Shown here: piece after piece, positions 9,763 to 18,000 of the stretch
Layout of the letters: each line of letters opens with the position of its first letter
How positions within the stretch are numbered: the stretch's first letter is position 1
NCBI RefSeq assembly: GCF_016592435.1
Contig: NZ_AP014545.1
Location: 1,930,693 to 1,994,692, forward strand
DNA: 64,000 nucleotides
Direction of reading: 5' to 3'
Origin: Amphritea japonica ATCC BAA-1530
Lineage (GTDB): Bacteria > Pseudomonadota > Gammaproteobacteria > Pseudomonadales > Balneatricaceae
Notes under the pieces: generated by a model
Told to the model about the DNA's origin: nothing
The model's input: only the letters and a program-made list of their open reading frames with translations
The model's database searches: none
Translations under genes and position numbers: made by a program

Positions 9763-9816
9763 CAAAACGCACAAGCAAGGACGCAGCAAGCTGCGCTGCT
9801 TAGCCTTGCGTTATGG
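9757..9816 (+). repeat. attC site of the tautomerase cassette
   Basis: R'' is GTATAAC (9757-9763), followed by AAAACGC; the far end is GCG plus GTTATGG (9810-9816). Between them the arms AAGGaCGCAGC and GCgCTGCttagCCTT pair around AAGCT with unpaired bases, as attC strands do. Confidence 0.85.
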
Positions 9817-9829
9817 CTTTTGAGGAAAC

Positions 9830-10174
9830 ATGGTCTTTTTAACTTGTTGGGTAGTCGGCATATTATTCGTAGCCATTGGTTTTCACTTTCATGGTAAATT
9901 CTTAGAGCGGTTGAAAAATAGCCACGCTCAGCTATATAGCGATCTTGGTGGGCCTAGAGTGTTTACAATGTATCCGATATCTACAAAATTAATTATCCGA
10001 GATCTTAGCCCAAATAAGTCGTTTACGAAGTACACGGAGTTTATGGCAAAGAAACAATGGGAAGAATTAAGTGATAATCAGCTTAATAAATACGCATCTT
10101 ACAGAAGGTATACGCAGTATATTCTGGGGGTTTTATTCTTTGTTGTAATTATCAGCGCTGGAACTAAGCCATAA
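9830..10174 (+). CDS. Small two-helix membrane protein (cassette gene), UspB-like layout
   Basis: The 114-residue protein has a hydrophobic helix at residues 3-18, a soluble middle of about 70 residues rich in lysine and aromatic residues, and a second helix near 95-110. Size and layout recall UspB (universal stress protein B), but I see no sequence match strong enough to name it. GAGGAAAC stands just before the ATG at 9830. The stop lies in the R'' core of the attC at 10169. Probably an inner-membrane protein of unknown role. Confidence 0.65.
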   Translation: MVFLTCWVVGILFVAIGFHFHGKFLERLKNSHAQLYSDLGGPRVFTMYPISTKLIIRDLSPNKSFTKYTEFMAKKQWEELSDNQLNKYASYRRYTQYILGVLFFVVIISAGTKP

Positions 10175-10246
10175 CAAGCGCAGGCTGTCGAAACGCCTTT
10201 CCGCTCCTTCGTCGCTACAAGTCGTCCGCAGCTGCGGGCGTTATAT
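10169..10246 (+). repeat. attC site of the membrane-protein cassette
   Basis: R'' CCATAAC (10169-10175) followed by AAGCGC, and GGGC plus R' GTTATAT (10240-10246). The 78-base site holds GC-rich inner arms. Confidence 0.8.
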
Positions 10247-10269
10247 TTTCCTCAAGAACGGAGTCCTGC

Positions 10270-10839
10270 ATGGAATACACCGCTGATTATTTTATAAATG
10301 ACATATATGATCTTGAGTCTTCGGGTATGCTCTCAGACTTAGCTCTAAGCCCGAGCCTTTTTACACATTTCATTACGTTTGATGAAGGTGATCGTGAAAA
10401 CGCATTGGCCTACATAATCTCGGTGTTGGATGAATGCTATAAGGCCGGCCACTTGCGAATTGCAATTTCTCACAATGATCTAGAACTATATGGTTATGCC
10501 ATGCTCTTTGTGCATCCAGACCCTAAGTTTCCAAAATATCTCCATAAAATATATGTAAGAGAAGAGTTCCGTGGACATGGTATAGGTGAGCAAATACTAA
10601 TGTCTCTTGCAGAAAATGAACCCAAGATCTGTCTGCTCTGTCCTTCGGACAAAGTAGCCTTCTATGAAAAGTACGGTTTTCACTTCGCGCAACCCTTTGA
10701 GGTTCCCGAAGACGAAAACTTTCTCTTGTCTGAAGGACTATATTCTGGGTTATGCGTCATGAACAACCATAATGAAGCACTTGGCGCCCCAATATTTTTC
10801 CTCAATGACAGAGATATTAAGAATATTGTTGGCATATAG
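10270..10839 (+). CDS. GNAT-family N-acetyltransferase (cassette gene)
   Basis: Transfers an acetyl group from acetyl-CoA to an unknown amine. In this 189-residue protein the acetyl-CoA-binding motif A is YVREEFRGHGIGEQIL, with R101-G-H-G-I-G106, following the beta-strand YLHKI; FYEKYGFHF near residue 130 matches motif B. The N-terminal 90 residues are a substrate-side extension I do not recognise. AGAACGGAG precedes the ATG. The attC-like site at 10841 follows two bases after the stop. The substrate cannot be told from the sequence. Confidence 0.85.
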   Translation: MEYTADYFINDIYDLESSGMLSDLALSPSLFTHFITFDEGDRENALAYIISVLDECYKAGHLRIAISHNDLELYGYAMLFVHPDPKFPKYLHKIYVREEFRGHGIGEQILMSLAENEPKICLLCPSDKVAFYEKYGFHFAQPFEVPEDENFLLSEGLYSGLCVMNNHNEALGAPIFFLNDRDIKNIVGI

Positions 10840-10840
10840 A

Positions 10841-10894
10841 ATATAACAAGGTGCCGTAGTCGCTTCGCTTGGCCCCTTAAGCACGGCGTTATGT
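10841..10894 (+). repeat. attC site of the first GNAT cassette
   Basis: R'' ATATAAC (10841-10847) then AAGGTGCCGT; the far arm ACGGC plus R' GTTATGT (10888-10894). GTGCCGT pairs with GCACGGC apart from one end base. Confidence 0.82.
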
Positions 10895-10917
10895 GAAGCA
10901 GCACGAGAGAGAAATTA

Positions 10918-11838
10918 ATGAAGCTAGCAGATGAAATTGTAGAAATATTAAGCTCTAACGATGGTGTATTGACCGAGGCGCTGGTAAAAACAAAAGTTCT
11001 GTTGCATAAAATTGGCCACAAAGAACTAGTGGCTTGGGTGAACAAAGAGCTGAATGGGTACAGTGAAGGTGATGAACTTCCTGACTATCGAATAATTCCA
11101 GCCCAAGTACTTGTGTCCGCAACAAATGGTGCATACGAAGTAAGATCGCATCCAGTCCCGATGTCTCATATTGATAAAAAGTTTAGGGATATGTGGGAAC
11201 AGGCTAAGTTAAACCATTCACTTGCTGTAATAGAAAAAATTGTAACTTCCAACGATGGTGACACACTTGAATCACCAATCCCAATGGAAGCGAACGGAAT
11301 GTTAGGTAAAGGTTTGGCCAATTCTTATATGGTTCAAAGAGCTTGGTCTGAAATACCAGTCGCTGGTGTATCAAATATTATGATGCAGGTGAGATCACGT
11401 CTTTTGGATTTTATTCTTGAGCTGAGTTCGGAATTTTCTGATCTAGAATCTGATAAAGATGTTAAAGAAGCAGCCGGAAAATTTGATGCCTCAAATCTCT
11501 TTAACAATGCAATATTCGGAGACAACGTCACCATATTGTTAGGAACAGAAAACCTTCAAAAGGTAACTAACAGTATCGTAAAAAATGACTTCGAATCACT
11601 AGCGAGAACTCTGAAAGATAAGGATGTTTCCGATGATGACATCACTTTACTTAAAGACGCTATTGATAGTGATTCGAGTTTTCCGGTAACTGAAAAGGAT
11701 AAATTCGGCCCCTCGGTAAAATCGTGGATGCGGTCTATGTTATCTAAAGCAATTGATACCAGTTGGCAGATTGAGTTGGGGGTAGCGGGAAGTTTGATTG
11801 CCACAGCATTAAACAACTACTACGGACTAATCACATAA
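10918..11838 (+). CDS. AbiTii-domain protein, candidate phage-defence factor (cassette gene)
   Basis: The N-terminal region of this 306-residue protein matches the AbiTii (abortive infection) family as I know it: a helical start, LVKTKVLLHKIG, then WVNKELNGY at residues 40-48 and DELPDYR. The middle (about 60-170) continues with a helix-rich section. The last third has IFGDNVTILLG near residue 198, like the strand found in several AbiTii-associated C-terminal domains, then an acidic helical part. Family members are linked to phage resistance, but the mechanism is not established and none can be inferred here. Its place in an integron cassette fits cargo for defence. A truncated attC follows the stop. 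Confidence 0.8.
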   Translation: MKLADEIVEILSSNDGVLTEALVKTKVLLHKIGHKELVAWVNKELNGYSEGDELPDYRIIPAQVLVSATNGAYEVRSHPVPMSHIDKKFRDMWEQAKLNHSLAVIEKIVTSNDGDTLESPIPMEANGMLGKGLANSYMVQRAWSEIPVAGVSNIMMQVRSRLLDFILELSSEFSDLESDKDVKEAAGKFDASNLFNNAIFGDNVTILLGTENLQKVTNSIVKNDFESLARTLKDKDVSDDDITLLKDAIDSDSSFPVTEKDKFGPSVKSWMRSMLSKAIDTSWQIELGVAGSLIATALNNYYGLIT

Positions 11839-11858
11839 CAAAGCGCTGCTAGGAGAGT
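11833..11858 (+). repeat. Truncated attC after the AbiTii-type gene
   Basis: ACATAAC (11833-11839) followed by AAAGCGC is a normal R''-L'' start, but no L'-R' end (GCGTTATNN) follows; the next gene starts at 11862. The AbiTii and GNAT cassettes are therefore probably fused by deletion and should move as one unit, if at all. Confidence 0.65.
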
Positions 11859-11861
11859 GAA

Positions 11862-12317
11862 GTGTTTAAGGTAGTAAGAGCAGTTTTTCCTGATGACTTA
11901 AAAGAAGTCCTTGATTTGTACCGCGAGTATATTGCCAGCACCTCTGTAGATCTTTCTTTCCAAGATAATGATCAGGAATTTACTCATTTGCCTGAAAAGT
12001 ATAGCTCTGAAGAGTCGAAGATTTTTTTGGTGAAGAAAGGCAGAAAATCTGTTGGGTGTGCTGCCTTTCGGAGATTGGATGAGTCTGTCTGTGAAATGAA
12101 GCGGGTTTATATCCAACCAAGTGCTCGTGGTCATAAGTTGGGTAACAAGCTAGTTGACAGAGTGCTGCAAGAGGCTGTTCTCAGTGGCTACAAGAAAATC
12201 TGTTTAGATGTGCTGCCAGAGTTCAAAGCTGCCTTGAAATTATACAGGTCATATGGATTTGTTGAGCACCCCCCCATAACGAACAACCCAATTTCAGGAA
12301 CATCTTTTTGGGTTTAA
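11862..12317 (+). CDS. GNAT-family N-acetyltransferase (cassette gene)
   Basis: The 151-residue protein carries the GNAT fold: CEMKRVYIQPSARGHKLGNKLVDRVL, with the acetyl-CoA loop R89-G-H-K-L-G94, and ALKLYRSYGFVE near the C-terminus as motif B. The start is GTG at 11862 with AGGAG at 11851-11855, a good distance. Its own attC follows at 12328. Because the attC upstream of it is truncated, it is probably linked to the AbiTii-type gene. Substrate unknown. Confidence 0.85.
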   Translation: MFKVVRAVFPDDLKEVLDLYREYIASTSVDLSFQDNDQEFTHLPEKYSSEESKIFLVKKGRKSVGCAAFRRLDESVCEMKRVYIQPSARGHKLGNKLVDRVLQEAVLSGYKKICLDVLPEFKAALKLYRSYGFVEHPPITNNPISGTSFWV

Positions 12318-12327
12318 ATTTATAGCA

Positions 12328-12375
12328 ATATAACCAAGCATTGCAGCGGACGAGCCCCTTAACGCAGTGTTATTT
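12328..12375 (+). repeat. attC site of the last cassette of cluster 1
   Basis: R'' ATATAAC (12328-12334), CAAGCATTGC, then GCAGT plus R' GTTATTT (12369-12375). It ends the recognisable cassette region. Confidence 0.75.
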
Positions 12376-12489
12376 CTGCCAGCGCCCCCTTCCCCCTATT
12401 TGTAGATACTTTCTATAGCCAGACTTAACTGCAAATACTACATGGCAGGTAAAAGCCCAAACCACCCCCTATACGCTAATTTCACGCTT

Positions 12490-12550
12490 TTCTAGCAAGC
12501 GACGCAGTCGCGTCTCGCCACGAGTAAGCGCGAAGCGCGTCCTAGCTACT
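12490..12550. repeat. Dispersed palindromic repeat, copy 1
   Basis: Begins TTCTAGCAAG and ends CCTAGCTACT, with two short stems (GCGAC-GCA-GTCGC and GCGC-GAA-GCGC) between. The reverse complement of 27615-27677 matches it closely at both ends and in the first stem. It lies 115 bases after the last attC of cluster 1. Confidence 0.7.
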
Positions 12551-12622
12551 GATTACCTATAAGTGTTAGCATAGCGCCCATATCTACAAATAAACCTTTG
12601 AAATAACAGCCACTTATTTATT

Positions 12623-14227
12623 ATGGACTTTATCTGGATTCTGTTTGCTTATCTGTGCGGCCTGTCTGTAAGAATGACAGGAATGCCACCTCTCATCGGT
12701 TTTTTGCTAGCCGGGTTTCTCCTTCATTTCCTTGGCGTTGAACCCAGCGCCAGTCTGGAAACCCTCGCCGACCTTGGCATTACTCTGATGCTTTTCACTA
12801 TCGGCCTTAAACTCCATATTGATGACCTGCTTCGACGCGAAGTATGGGCCAGCACACTCACCCATATGACGGTATGGATTGTTCTGTTTGGCTCTTTCGC
12901 ATTACTGATGGGCGCTATAGCAGTGCCCTATTACACTGAGATCGATCTCACTACCGCCGCCCTGATCGGCTTTGCTCTGAGTTTCAGTAGTACCGTATGT
13001 ATCGTAAAACTGCTGGAAGAAAATGGTGAGATGCAAACCCGGCATGGACAGGTGGCCATCGGCGTTCTGGTTATGCAGGATATCGTCGCTGTGCTTTTCC
13101 TGGTAGTAGCGACCGGAAAGCTGCCCTCGCTTTGGGCGTTGCTGCTGTTCGGCCTTATCTTTGCCCGACCTCTGCTATACAAGCTACTGGATAAAGCCGG
13201 TCACGGTGAGATGCTCCCGCTAACGGGTTTTTTCTTTGCCTTAGGGGGTTATGAGCTTTTCCAGCTGGTCGGCGTCAAAGGCGACCTGGGCGCACTGGTA
13301 TTTGGTATTCTGTTAAGCCAGCACGCTAAAGCTACCGAGCTGACCAAGTCTCTTCTCAGTTTCAAGGATCTGTTCCTGATCGGTTTTTTCCTGTCTATTG
13401 GCTTTACCGCACTACCTACCTGGTCAATGCTAGCAACCGCCAGCCTGATCACATTACTGATTGGTATTAAATTCATCCTGTTTTTTGCCCTGTTTACCCG
13501 TCTCAAACTGCGCAGCCGTACCGCTTACCTTGCATCATTAGCGCTAAGTAACTTCAGTGAGTTTGGCCTCATTGTTGCTGCGCTGAGTGTCGATTCAGGT
13601 TGGCTCAGCCGTGAATGGCTGGTGATTCTTGCATTAGCAGTCTCACTCTCATTTATTCTAACCAGCATTTTATATCCGGCGGCTCACCGGTTCTATATGC
13701 TGCACAAAGACCGTCTGAAACGATATGAAAGCAGTGAGCGCCTGAAAACGGACATCGTTCAGCAGCTACCGGATGCAGAAGTATTGGTAATAGGCATGGG
13801 CCGTGTTGGTAAAGGCGCCTATAAATCACTACAGAATATGCTGGATTACCGTGTTGCGGGCCTGGACTCCGACCGTTTTCGTACCTCTGATCTACAGGAG
13901 AAAGGTATGAACATCTGTTTTGGCGATGGAGAAGATGCCGATTTCTGGGAAAGTTTCGACACTTCTGACATTAAGCTGATACTGCTAGCCCTCCCCTCAA
14001 TTCAGGACAGCCGGAATATCACCGTGCAATTACTTAATGCAGGCTATGAAGGCCGTATCGCAGCCATTGCTCGCTACGAAGATGACCGCAAAAAGCTGCT
14101 GGATACCGGTATCCATAAGGTATTTAATTTCTATAAAGAAGCCGGTACCGGCTTTGCTGAAGACAGTTTACAGCTGATTGCACAAGAGTATCCGCCCGAA
14201 GTATTAGGCCAGAAGAAGTCAAAATAA
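12623..14227 (+). CDS. Kef-like cation:proton antiporter with C-terminal NAD-binding (TrkA-N type) domain
   Basis: An integral inner-membrane protein of the CPA2 family, which exchanges K+ or Na+ for protons. The first 360 of 534 residues form about 11-12 hydrophobic helices, with family segments such as GFLLAGFLLH, FTIGLKLHIDDLLRRE and FALSFSSTVCIVKLLEE. From about residue 385 a Rossmann domain starts with VLVIGMGRVGKGAY and continues with a typical GDGEDADFW. The C-terminal TrkA-C domain seems to be absent. It is monocistronic between the repeat and a convergent VOC gene. The transported ion cannot be told. Confidence 0.9.
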   Translation: MDFIWILFAYLCGLSVRMTGMPPLIGFLLAGFLLHFLGVEPSASLETLADLGITLMLFTIGLKLHIDDLLRREVWASTLTHMTVWIVLFGSFALLMGAIAVPYYTEIDLTTAALIGFALSFSSTVCIVKLLEENGEMQTRHGQVAIGVLVMQDIVAVLFLVVATGKLPSLWALLLFGLIFARPLLYKLLDKAGHGEMLPLTGFFFALGGYELFQLVGVKGDLGALVFGILLSQHAKATELTKSLLSFKDLFLIGFFLSIGFTALPTWSMLATASLITLLIGIKFILFFALFTRLKLRSRTAYLASLALSNFSEFGLIVAALSVDSGWLSREWLVILALAVSLSFILTSILYPAAHRFYMLHKDRLKRYESSERLKTDIVQQLPDAEVLVIGMGRVGKGAYKSLQNMLDYRVAGLDSDRFRTSDLQEKGMNICFGDGEDADFWESFDTSDIKLILLALPSIQDSRNITVQLLNAGYEGRIAAIARYEDDRKKLLDTGIHKVFNFYKEAGTGFAEDSLQLIAQEYPPEVLGQKKSK

Positions 14228-14248
14228 CGCTGCATAATGCCGGACTAA

Positions 14249-14605
14249 TCAGGTACCTGACCACACCGCAAACTCATTACCGCCAGGCTCTGTAAAGTGA
14301 AACCGTCTTCCTCCGGGAAAATCAAATACATCTTTGCAGATCTTACCGCCATTAATTTCGACTTTTAACAGCGTTGATTCAAGATCATGGCTGTAGAACA
14401 CCAGCAGTGCACTCCCCAGTTCCTGGCTGGCTACCCGATCTGAAGAAAAAAAGCCGCCTTCTAGCCCCTGAAAATCAAATGCGGTGTATTCCGGGCCATA
14501 GTCGGTAAAGTTCCACTCAAATGTCGCTGCAAAGAAAGCCTTAGAGCCTTCCAGATTAGTGGAGCCAAACTCCACATAATTCAGTTTCTCATGCTGATGA
14601 TCCAT
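14249..14605 (-). CDS. VOC / glyoxalase-superfamily protein
   Basis: The 118-residue protein shows a paired beta-alpha-beta-beta-beta fold: LNYVEFGSTNLEGSKAFF at the start and FPGGRRFHFTEPGGNEFAVW at the end, the usual VOC signature. Such proteins bind a divalent metal and act on small molecules such as methylglyoxal-glutathione adducts, or give antibiotic resistance; the substrate is unknown here. The gene converges on the antiporter and stands alone. Confidence 0.9.
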   Translation of the reverse strand: MDHQHEKLNYVEFGSTNLEGSKAFFAATFEWNFTDYGPEYTAFDFQGLEGGFFSSDRVASQELGSALLVFYSHDLESTLLKVEINGGKICKDVFDFPGGRRFHFTEPGGNEFAVWSGT

Positions 14606-14703
14606 AGGGACAATCTCCAGTGATTTGCATAAGCAGTATAACTAATATCCTTCTGACCCGGCGTCGCTTAACTAATATTTTATGGCAGAGCTAACAAATG
14701 TAA

Positions 14704-15621
14704 TTAGCCCGGCATTAATTGCTCTGTAACCTCTAATACCTCTGCACACTTCACTCGCAATAGATCTCTAAGCATCAATACAGCAGGGGTTACCTGTTTT
14801 CGGCTATGACAGATTAGCCAGATACCAAGAGGCTCGGTCTCATACTCAGTTAATAACCTTACAACCCGGCCAGCTTTCAAATCAGAACTAATATCTAATA
14901 TCGATTTATAACCTATACCTTTCCCAGCCACTACCCAGCGTCGAACAATATCAGCATCATTACACTCCCTATCACCCGAGACCTGTACTTTCTGTCGCAC
15001 CCCGCTTTTTATGAACTCCCATTGATTGTAAGCACGGCTATTAATCAGGTAACTCATACAGTTATGCTGAAGCAGGTCTTCAGGCTGATCAGGAGTGCCG
15101 CAACGAGACAGATACTCGGGAGAGGCAAATACCACCCGCTTCACGGTGGCGATCTGAAACGCCACCATAGACGAATCTTCAGGCTCGCCGTAGCGCAGCG
15201 CAACATCGACACGATCAAGATAAAAATCTGACAGGCTATCCCCTACACTCAGCTGCAAAGTTAATTCAGGATGATCATCCATCACATCGTTCAACCAGGG
15301 TAATACAATATTCCGCCCCAGATCTGATGACACAGAGAACCGTAGTTCACCTGCAATTTTACCCCGCATCGAATTAAGTGAAGCTTTACCCTCGTCGATC
15401 GCTGCCAGTGCCTGACGGCAATAGAGCAGAAAGCGCTCGCCTTCTGACGTGATACGAAGCTGTCGGGTTGAGCGGATAAAGAGCTGTGAATCCAGCTGTT
15501 TTTCTAAGCGCTTCAAAGCAGCGCTGGCCGCAGCGGGCGTCATATCCAACTGCTTTGCAGAGGCAGTAATACTGCCGCTATCCGCGATTCGGACAAACAG
15601 AGAAAGATCTGAAATATTCAT
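14704..15621 (-). CDS. LysR-family transcriptional regulator
   Basis: The 305-residue protein begins MNISDLSLFVRIADSGSITA and carries the winged helix-turn-helix (AAASAALKRLEKQL) of LysR regulators, then a periplasmic-binding-like effector domain. A GTG twelve bases upstream could also start it, but the ATG gives the standard family N-terminus. It diverges from the oxidoreductase gene at 15782, about 160 bases apart, so it probably controls that gene and perhaps those after it. The effector is unknown. Confidence 0.92.
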   Translation of the reverse strand: MNISDLSLFVRIADSGSITASAKQLDMTPAAASAALKRLEKQLDSQLFIRSTRQLRITSEGERFLLYCRQALAAIDEGKASLNSMRGKIAGELRFSVSSDLGRNIVLPWLNDVMDDHPELTLQLSVGDSLSDFYLDRVDVALRYGEPEDSSMVAFQIATVKRVVFASPEYLSRCGTPDQPEDLLQHNCMSYLINSRAYNQWEFIKSGVRQKVQVSGDRECNDADIVRRWVVAGKGIGYKSILDISSDLKAGRVVRLLTEYETEPLGIWLICHSRKQVTPAVLMLRDLLRVKCAEVLEVTEQLMPG

Positions 15622-15781
15622 TGCTAGAGACACTCATTAACAAAGCCACTAAATATGAAGCTTATTAAATACCAAAAGAACTTATTATCAAATAAATATT
15701 GAAAGTAATTACATCTTTAGCCTGTTTTTAGTTTAGGCAGTATTCGACACAATGCCTCTATCAAAACACAGGAGACAGATC

Positions 15782-16822
15782 ATGAAAGCAATTGGATACC
15801 TTAACTCTCTCGAAATAACACAACAGAATTCACTGGTTGATATTGAATTGCCGGTACCTACACCCACAGGTCGGGACATATTGGTTAAGGTCGAAGCCAT
15901 TTCCGTAAACCCTGTCGATACCAAGATTCGCGCTAACGTTGCACCGGAAGATGAACAATACAAAATATTGGGCTGGGATGTCGTCGGTGAAGTTGTTGAT
16001 GCCGGCGATCAAAGTCAGTTTTATAAAAAAGGCGATAAGGTTTGGTATGCTGGCGATCTGACCCGCCCCGGTGCAAATTCAGAATACCACCTGGTTGATG
16101 AACGCATCGTAGGGCGAAAGCCCTCCTCTATCGCTAACGCTGAAGCCGCAGCCTTTCCTCTCACCGCGATTACTGCCTGGGAGCTACTGTTTGATCGTCT
16201 GGGACTGCAACAAAACACAACCATGCAGCCGGATAACCAGTCGAATAAACCTAAAGAGCGCATATTAGTGATTGGGGCTGCCGGTGGCGTAGGGTCAATT
16301 TTAGTTCAACTGGCAGCACAACTAACCAACGCCACAGTGATCGGTACCGCCTCCCGACCTGAAAGCCGCCAATGGGTAACCGACCTTGGGGCAGATCATG
16401 TTATTGATCACCGCCTGCCTTTAAGTCAGGAACTCAAACGCATCGGTATAGATCAGGTATCGCATGTGATATCCCTCAACGCTACCGACCAGCACTTCGA
16501 CGAGATTGTTGAAAGCCTGGAACCCCAGGGGAAAATCGCACTGATTGACGACCCGCAAACGCCACTCGATATTATGAAGCTGAAAGTTAAAGCGATCTCG
16601 CTGCACTGGGAGTTTATGTATACCCGCTCGATGTTTAACACCCATGACATTGAGAAACAGCACGAACTGCTTAACAGCGTTGCAGATCTGATTGATGCCG
16701 GAAAGATAAAAACAACACTGGGTGAAAATTATGGCCGAATCAACGCCGATAATTTGAAGCGAGCCCATGCAACCTTAGAAAATGGCCAGACCATCGGAAA
16801 GATAGTGCTGGAAGGATTCTAA
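15782..16822 (+). CDS. Zinc-type alcohol dehydrogenase-like NAD(P)H:quinone oxidoreductase
   Basis: A medium-chain dehydrogenase of 346 residues. It has the GroES-like N-domain (PTPTGRDILVKVEAISVNP and GWDVVGEVVDAG) and a Rossmann domain with the dinucleotide site ILVIGAAGGVGSI. The catalytic-zinc ligands of true alcohol dehydrogenases are not evident, so it probably reduces quinones or enones. GGAGA at 15771-15775 sets the ATG at 15782. It is divergent from a LysR gene, its likely regulator. Substrate unknown. Confidence 0.9.
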   Translation: MKAIGYLNSLEITQQNSLVDIELPVPTPTGRDILVKVEAISVNPVDTKIRANVAPEDEQYKILGWDVVGEVVDAGDQSQFYKKGDKVWYAGDLTRPGANSEYHLVDERIVGRKPSSIANAEAAAFPLTAITAWELLFDRLGLQQNTTMQPDNQSNKPKERILVIGAAGGVGSILVQLAAQLTNATVIGTASRPESRQWVTDLGADHVIDHRLPLSQELKRIGIDQVSHVISLNATDQHFDEIVESLEPQGKIALIDDPQTPLDIMKLKVKAISLHWEFMYTRSMFNTHDIEKQHELLNSVADLIDAGKIKTTLGENYGRINADNLKRAHATLENGQTIGKIVLEGF

Positions 16823-16881
16823 GCTGCGCTTCAGAGTCAGCATTAATAACGTTAACCAAGCACCCATAAATGAGGCAAACC

Positions 16882-17175
16882 ATGACAACACAGCTAACCA
16901 TCGTTGCCCGCATCGAAGCAAAGCCAGAGCACACAGAGCGGGTCAGGTCAGCATTAATAAAGCTGCTTGAGCCCACCCGTAACGAAGATGCCTGTATCAA
17001 TTACGACCTGCATCAGGATATTAATAACCCCTCACTGTTTCTCTTATATGAGAACTGGAAATCTCGTGAGCTCTGGCTCGCGCACATGGAAACTCAGCAT
17101 ATCAAAGCCTATGCTGCAGCTACAGAGGGTGCAGTAGACAACTTCACCGTCAACGAAATGTCTATAACAGGCTGA
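16882..17175 (+). CDS. Antibiotic biosynthesis monooxygenase-domain protein (putative quinol monooxygenase)
   Basis: The 97-residue protein is a single ABM domain of the YgiN kind: LTIVARIEAKPEHTERVRSAL at the start, then INYDLHQDINNP and FLLYENWKSRELWLAHMETQHI. Such ferredoxin-like dimers oxidise quinols or small aromatic compounds without a cofactor. GAGG at 16872 serves the ATG at 16882. It follows the oxidoreductase by about 60 bases, so a shared transcript and a quinone-related role are plausible. Confidence 0.88.
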   Translation: MTTQLTIVARIEAKPEHTERVRSALIKLLEPTRNEDACINYDLHQDINNPSLFLLYENWKSRELWLAHMETQHIKAYAAATEGAVDNFTVNEMSITG

Positions 17176-17271
17176 TAGAACTTATCATTACAGCGCGGAT
17201 ATCAGCGCGCGCTGTAATGATAAGCACCCTTTTCGCTGTCAGAATTTAGCTTATTACAGGAAAACATAAGC

Positions 17272-17817
17272 ATGCTCCTGGATACTCCAATCTGTGACTT
17301 TGGCTGGAAGGCCCCCGACTTCAGGTTACAAGACCCTTACGGTGAAAGCTTTGCGATGCGAGATCACCTCGGCGATAAAGGACTACTAATCCTTTTTATC
17401 TGCAATCATTGTCCCTATGTGCAGCGTATTGCGCAGCGGCTATCGGAAGACTCTCGCACACTGATGGCAGAAGGTATCAATGTCCTGGCGATTATGTCGA
17501 ACGATTACCACCTCGTTGAGGCGGACTCTCCGGAAAACATGAAGCAATTTTCTAAATCACACGACTTTCCTTTTCCCTATCTGGTCGATGAAGACCAATC
17601 TGTGGGAAAACAGTACGGTGCCGTCTGTACGCCTGACTTTTTTGGTTTTAACCACCGGGGAGAATTACAGTATCGAGGCAGGCTTGATGATGCGCGTATG
17701 GGTGATGCATCTGAGCGAATACCTGAACTCCTGAATGCAATGCGTCAGATAGCAGAGACAGGTCGAGGACCTGAGACTCAAACAGCAAGCATGGGATGTT
17801 CAATAAAATGGGCATAA
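17272..17817 (+). CDS. Thioredoxin-fold (AhpC/TSA-like) family protein
   Basis: The 181-residue protein carries a thioredoxin fold with GLLILFICNHCPYVQ near residue 40; CNHC stands where the redox motif is expected. The APDFRLQDPYGESF start and the C-terminal DARMGDA segment are typical of the family annotated 'thioredoxin family protein'. No signal peptide, so cytoplasmic. It may reduce peroxides or disulfides; the substrate is unknown. It is the last plus-strand gene before the convergent prp operon. Confidence 0.85.
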   Translation: MLLDTPICDFGWKAPDFRLQDPYGESFAMRDHLGDKGLLILFICNHCPYVQRIAQRLSEDSRTLMAEGINVLAIMSNDYHLVEADSPENMKQFSKSHDFPFPYLVDEDQSVGKQYGAVCTPDFFGFNHRGELQYRGRLDDARMGDASERIPELLNAMRQIAETGRGPETQTASMGCSIKWA

Positions 17818-17829
17818 ATTTGATGATAA

Positions 17830-17859
17830 AAAAAGGCCCCATACTTTCATATGGGGCCT
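17830..17859 (-). terminator. Terminator of the prp operon
   Basis: AGGCCCCATA (17834-17843) pairs perfectly with TATGGGGCCT (17850-17859); the A run before it reads as a T run on the minus strand, so it should stop leftward transcription. It lies about 140 bases after the prpF stop. Confidence 0.88.
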
Positions 17860-18000
17860 AAGGTGTGAAGTGAAACGTCCAGCCCTTGATAGGGAGGGAT
17901 GAACGCCTGACTGCCACTTCGACATCGGTAGTCCCCGGGCAGGCAATGAAGCTGCCCGGAAGCTAATAATTCAGAATGAGTTGCGTATGCTTAAGCGTGG

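Larger units (their letters stand above)
9352..12375 (+). mobile_element. Integron-type cassette cluster 1, no integrase (CALIN-like)
   Basis: Five small genes in one direction are separated by short imperfect palindromes that begin with a YAAC-type R'' core right after a stop codon and end with GTTATNN just before the next gene. Sites lie at 9757-9816, 10169-10246, 10841-10894 and 12328-12375, plus a truncated one after 11838. This is the layout of integron gene cassettes with attC sites. No tyrosine recombinase of the IntI type lies in the window. Contents are a tautomerase-like protein, a small membrane protein, a GNAT, an AbiTii-type protein and another GNAT. Confidence 0.87.

Noticed and set aside
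9352-12375. An integrase gene or attI site for cluster 1
   Set aside because: No tyrosine recombinase reads out on either strand in the window, and the sequence before 9352 has only a core-like GTTATAC.
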